Positions 60,318 through 64,000 of a DNA stretch of 64,000 bases are shown here, in pieces. Numbering within the stretch: position 1 is the stretch's first letter; every line of letters begins with the position of its first letter. The notes beneath the pieces are model-generated. The model did no database searches and was not told where the DNA came from. It saw nothing but the letters and a program-made list of their open reading frames with translations. The stretch is from positions 15,748,860 to 15,812,859 of the forward strand of contig NC_135244.1 in NCBI RefSeq assembly GCF_947623445.1, in the 5' to 3' direction. This DNA is from Clavelina lepadiformis. Lineage: Eukaryota > Chordata > Ascidiacea > Aplousobranchia > Clavelinidae. The translations under genes were made by a program, and so were the position numbers.

Positions 60318-60768
60318 GAACTTGCTTGCTCTGTTGGCTCTCCACCGCATAGGTAAGAATAACGCAAACCATGAGTACAAAAGTAATAAACCTTTGCAAA
60401 TGCTAACATCACATTTCTTTAAGTTTGGTTTTATGTTTTCAATTGTCGTTTTGCAATTTGAATTTGACAGCGCAAATGGTAGCGGAAGGTGATAATGACG
60501 ATGACAGCAATGGAGCTCGGATAAGCGAACTAGAAGATGAAAGTGAGTTTCTTTTGTAAAAACAGTGCAAAGAATTAGTAAGAGTAAGTATCTTCGCGTG
60601 GTGGGCACGAAAGTATCTTGTCTGTGTCTTTGCATATATGTGCAGTTAAATTTCTTTAGGAATAATTTTTTTTTTGCACGTGATTGAAATATAAAGTTGT
60701 TAAAGTCAGATCATTAAACTTTGTAGGCCGAGCTCAAACCACGCTGGAGCAGGCGCTGGAATTGGAAG
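60318..60768 (+). CDS. TPR-like family gene G5, exons 2-4 (partial)
   Basis: Three exons on the + strand: 60318-60352, 60471-60542 and 60727-60768, all with AG/GT borders and the family phases (2 to 1, 1-1, 1-1). Exon 2 reads NLLALLALHRI (G2: LLAMLALHHI), exon 3 AQMVAEGDNDDDSNGARISE (G2: AGRQAADGREGSSRITELTD), exon 4 RAQTTLEQALELE. These match the minus-strand genes in order, so this is an inverted family member. The start exon is unresolved and the 821-bp TPR exon was not found before the window end; a Harbinger remnant occupies the presumed intron. Either the gene continues past 64000 or it is a truncated pseudogene. Confidence 0.65.
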
Positions 60769-61236
60769 GTAATTAATTATGTACATATGAGTTGCCAACT
60801 GAAATAGTTTGTCTTATTGCTAAAAGCCTTTATAGCAATCACAGCATAAGTTAATACAGAGATAGATAGACCAAGAACTTACTGACAGATTTATAAGCAA
60901 TGGACATCATTAGTTTGTTGATTGGCATTAGGCATCATTAGCCTGGGTGTCTATTTGTTTATGAGATCCTAACCCAGATGTTGCCCTAGGGCCTAGGCTA
61001 TCAGGGATATATCAGGCAAGCTCAGGCTTTGGTATTATAGATAGGCTACCATAAAGTTCGTAATATTTTAAAATTGTAACTAGGCTAGGCTGCCGATAGA
61101 CTGTTTAAATTGTACACGTACAGGTAAATTTGAACGGAAGAAAGTTCTGAATGGTTCTACAGTTCTATACATTGTGTTGCTGAATTTATAATACTGTTAT
61201 GTTTGTGTATAAACCTAGACTTAATTTTGAAAAGTT
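60769..61236. other. Presumed start of G5 intron 4
   Basis: Begins with donor GTAATT after exon 4. No left terminus of the neighbouring Harbinger element was recognised here. Confidence 0.35.
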
Positions 61237-61266
61237 TTGTGCGGTTCAGGTGGTGTAATTTTCATC

Positions 61267-61503
61267 ATGGGAAGGAGAGCAAATTTTACAGTTACGGAAA
61301 AAAACATTTTTATTGACTTAATGAATAAGCCTAATTACATTAGTGTAATTGAATGCAAAAAAACTGATAGTAAATCTTTGGAATCCAAGTCCACTGCTTG
61401 GAAGGAACTCTGTGCAGAATTCATCTCCAGCAAAATCTCATCAGCCTCCATCTCCGAACAAAAAGCCATCAAGAAGATTGTTTTCAAATTTGTAGGAAAG
61501 TGA
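61267..61503 (+). pseudogene. Myb/SANT-like DNA-binding protein of Harbinger, C-terminally truncated
   Basis: Starting at MGRRANFTVTEKN, the frame follows the Myb/SANT-like pattern of Harbinger accessory proteins (ANFT..EK...L..L, ECKKTD, AWKELCAEF). After SSAS it runs into sequence antisense to the transposase and ends at 61503. The full protein normally continues with a K-rich helix and a linker, absent here. In intact elements this protein helps carry the transposase to the nucleus and to the DNA ends. Confidence 0.7.
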
Positions 61504-62118
61504 GCTGTTGTCAAAAATTCTGCAATCGTGTGTAGATCCAGGCCATCTACAGACTATATTAGTAAAGCACATATTTGCATCTGTGACTGCTTGAACATTG
61601 ATCGAGAAATAACCTTTGCGGTTGCGATAAAGTTCTCCATTGTCTCCACTTGGCCTTTTAATGGGAATATGACTGCAGTCAATTGCTCCTAGCACACCTG
61701 GAAACTGAGCAATATTTTTAAAATGAAACTTCACGTTGTTCAAATCCTGATTGCTTGGAAATCTTATGAACTGCTCGTGTCTGGTGGCAATTGCCCGTGT
61801 TACTCTATGAATAACCCGGCAAGCACTGGATTGGTCAATGCCGATTAAGTCACCATCTGTCCGCTGAAAATGTCCTGCGGCATAAAACCGTAAAGTAGTG
61901 ACAAGTTGAAGAATTGGTGGTATGCAGTGATTACGATTTGTGCCATGCTCTAAATCAAAGGAAATCATCCCCAAAAGTTGAAGAACTGAATCCTTTCTAA
62001 AGCGAAAACGTTCGCGAAATTGCTCTTCTGTAAAATTTTCAAATGGGTTTAGTCTGTCTTTGATGTTTCTTCTCGGTGGTGTCTCAATAAAATGCTCAAT
62101 AAATTCAATACAATCCAT
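61441..62118 (-). pseudogene. HARBI1-like DDE transposase, C-terminally truncated
   Basis: 225 residues from MDCIEFIEHF. Family blocks: ERFRFRKDSVLQLL, LRFYAAGHFQRTDGDLIGID, SACRVIHRV, then GVLGAIDCSHIPIKRP holding the first catalytic Asp and WPGSTHDCRIFDNS holding the second. The frame stops at FGDGG, where a normal protein continues GDSGYP and later supplies the third acidic residue. Without that residue it cannot be catalytic. About two thirds of the usual 340-350 residues remain. Confidence 0.85.
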
Positions 62119-62673
62119 TATAATATTTGCAACGTTTTATTGCTAAATCTGACAGAAAATGACACAATAAACAAGGTAACATAAGGTAAGGTAACTAATC
62201 TATGTTAACAAAGGTTAACCGATGCTTGGTCTCATAGTTTTATTTGTATTCCATAAAAAATCTAGCTAACGCTTAATCTCTCTGCTATGTAGGTTGCAAT
62301 TAATAATATAATGAAATAAAGCAACGCAAGCCTCTGCTACCTGCCATATAAGTTCAACGGTTGATAGGCCTACCCTTCTGTAGTACTGTATTACTGCCAT
62401 TGCATATAATATTGGCTCAAAGGCTAGTAGCACTTCCAATACACAACCTATAGCACTCTCCAATACTTCCATAAACTTGCTTTTCATCAATTATTCACAT
62501 TGATCTAGACTTAAACCTCCTCGTCAGTAGGATTAAATTCAAGGATTAAATGCCTTATTTTAATCCTGGATTATCTCTGATCGTCGCTGGTGCATACCGT
62601 TAGTAAAGATCAACAGTAGTTAATCGCGGATCAAAAGTAATCTGTACTTGATCGGGTTTGGTGCATCCCACCC

Positions 62674-64000
62674 TAATTGGATTTACTGCATTTAATACGC
62701 CATAGCATTTCACATCAAAGAGGTGCTATAGCTTCATGGCAGTGCAAGGAAAGTTTTTTCAAATTAAGAATCGAATTTAGAAAACAAGAACTGTGAGTAT
62801 TGGATGAATAAAGGCTAAATGCCAGTTTTATTCGAACCAACAGTCTTTTGTTTGAGCCAGAAGTTGTCGGACTTGGCTAAGTGGCTGCTGACAACATGAC
62901 AAGTACCCATGTTGCAATCATTACCTAGGCTTTATGAGGTTAGCATTTACGTATATGTTTGCAAAGTTTTTTGGTTTGGAGCAAGTTCTGCTTTTAAAGT
63001 GAGCGAAATAAACAAAAACAAAAGAGTATACTTCATGAATTCGTAATTCAGTATGCCAGTTAAAGAAAAGCGAAGAAGGTTTTAAACTTTAAGACAAGGA
63101 ATGAAGCAATAAATACCATATAAAAGGTAATATAATATTTTGAAAACAGCTTCCTCCTCTTATGTAGCCGCCTACGATACACCTTCTTTTTTTGTTTGTC
63201 ATGACGAATGCGAGCTCGTGCTTATGGCCTATAAATAACATAATATCCGGCCATAAGCTTAAATTATGGACTAATACAATGCAATATGAATTACTTTTCT
63301 AACTAAACACCGTTGGCCTCGCTATGGTTTTGAGTAAAAAGTCGTTTCAAGTTATGTCAATAATAAGACTTTTGAATGGCATATAAAACAGCTACAGAGA
63401 TCTGATTGGTTGGGGAGTTTAAAGAGCGGGCTTTTAGCCTCATTTACATTCAACTTTTTGCCCTATACAACAATAGCCTAAAGCTGATGTTTACGACTAT
63501 TGGAATGTGGTTCAAGCCTCTTTCTTTTATTGCAACAATCCCTCCATTTGCTTTCTCTAAAATGACCTTCAAATTAAATCTTTTTGTTCAGCTTTCTTTG
63601 AGGAGGTCACATCGCACCTATGGTTGTGCTCCGTGCTCCAGCATAATTGGGCAGGTATGTGTTTGATCATGTGTTCGATTGTGGATTTAACATGACAGTT
63701 CTTGCTCCATCTTCAGAGAACAATAAAAAGTCTATATTTAACCAGGTTATTATTATAGCTTTTTGAATAGCTTATATATGTTTACTGCGACTTTGAAATT
63801 TAAGTTTTGCTCCCTCCACTCCGCCTCCCTCTTTAGCATATAAGGTTCACACTTTTAAAGCAAGCTTGCGTGCATGTTACTTACCCTTTATTGTATTCTT
63901 TTGCGGCTTAGAATGTCTTAGGTATTGTATTGCAACTAAAGTGCACAAATGAAACACTTAAGCACAGTAGCTGATATTATCGGAGGTTTATAAGCTAGTG
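62674..64000. other. Right edge, nothing supported
   Basis: No TPR exon, fucosyltransferase exon or transposon terminus was recognised. The 87-codon open frame at 63406-63666 has no family motif. Confidence 0.5.

Larger units (their letters stand above)
61237..62673. mobile_element. Harbinger (PIF/Harbinger) remnant with internal deletion
   Basis: Holds the two standard Harbinger genes, a Myb/SANT-like protein on + and a DDE transposase on -, facing each other, with their 3' ends fused by a deletion near 61440-61455. The right end reads TTTGGTGCATCCCACCC followed by TAA (62674-62676), matching the usual terminus style and TWA target. A matching left terminus was not found. Subterminal 'ggattaa'/'ttaatcc' motifs lie near 62530-62570. 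Confidence 0.75.

Noticed and set aside
63406-63666. Possible downstream TPR exon of G5
   Set aside because: The translation has no TPR pattern, no EEAYG-type start and the wrong length.
1-64000. CRISPR arrays, bacterial operons, rRNA or tRNA genes
   Set aside because: No regularly spaced repeats, no operon-like coding density and no cloverleaf or B-box-like sequences were recognised; the window is intron-bearing animal DNA.

Overview
The window looks like AT-rich nuclear DNA from an invertebrate animal. Genes are split by short GT-AG introns, cut-and-paste DNA transposons are common, and one gene (NOP14) is clearly eukaryotic. A tunicate is a reasonable guess, but nothing here proves the lineage. 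All exon boundaries were worked out by hand from splice signals, reading phase and comparison between paralogues within the window.

Left third (1-31 kb, + strand): a tandem family of three-exon genes for type II membrane proteins that resemble GDP-fucose protein O-fucosyltransferases. There are three copies, A (2865-5945), B (12130-16086) and C (24926-28481), plus a broken fragment D (18821-19630). The copies share a duplicated upstream block. A and C are intact. B carries one in-frame stop but is otherwise open. D is a chimera of a piece of NOP14 and the 3' half of a copy-A-type last exon. The duplicated blocks act as natural filled/empty-site controls that date several hAT insertions.

Middle (31.7-37 kb, - strand): a complete 17-exon NOP14 gene (880 codons plus stop), encoding a nucleolar factor for small ribosomal subunit assembly. 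A small hAT-type element lies in intron 14, right beside a splice donor.

Right part (42.9-61 kb): a tandem family of tetratricopeptide-like genes. Four five-exon genes lie on the - strand (G1 42960-45303, G2 46964-48999, G3 51738-53886, G4 55238-59343), and the exons of a fifth (G5, from 60318) lie head-to-head with G4 on the + strand. The last exon is nearly constant at 821-824 bp. It is preceded by four tiny, fast-diverging exons, two of which are always phase 1-1 and a multiple of three. G4 has a 2.4-kb transposon inserted inside exon 4, one base past its splice acceptor.

Mobile DNA: two copies of a CACTGG-terminated element with TTA target duplications (37508-39348 and 56430-58849), a Harbinger remnant with two convergent truncated genes (61267-62673), a hAT transposase relic (about 23119-23984), several small hAT-type elements with 8-9 bp duplications, and one TA-flanked element. 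Long gene-free stretches are listed with what they hold.
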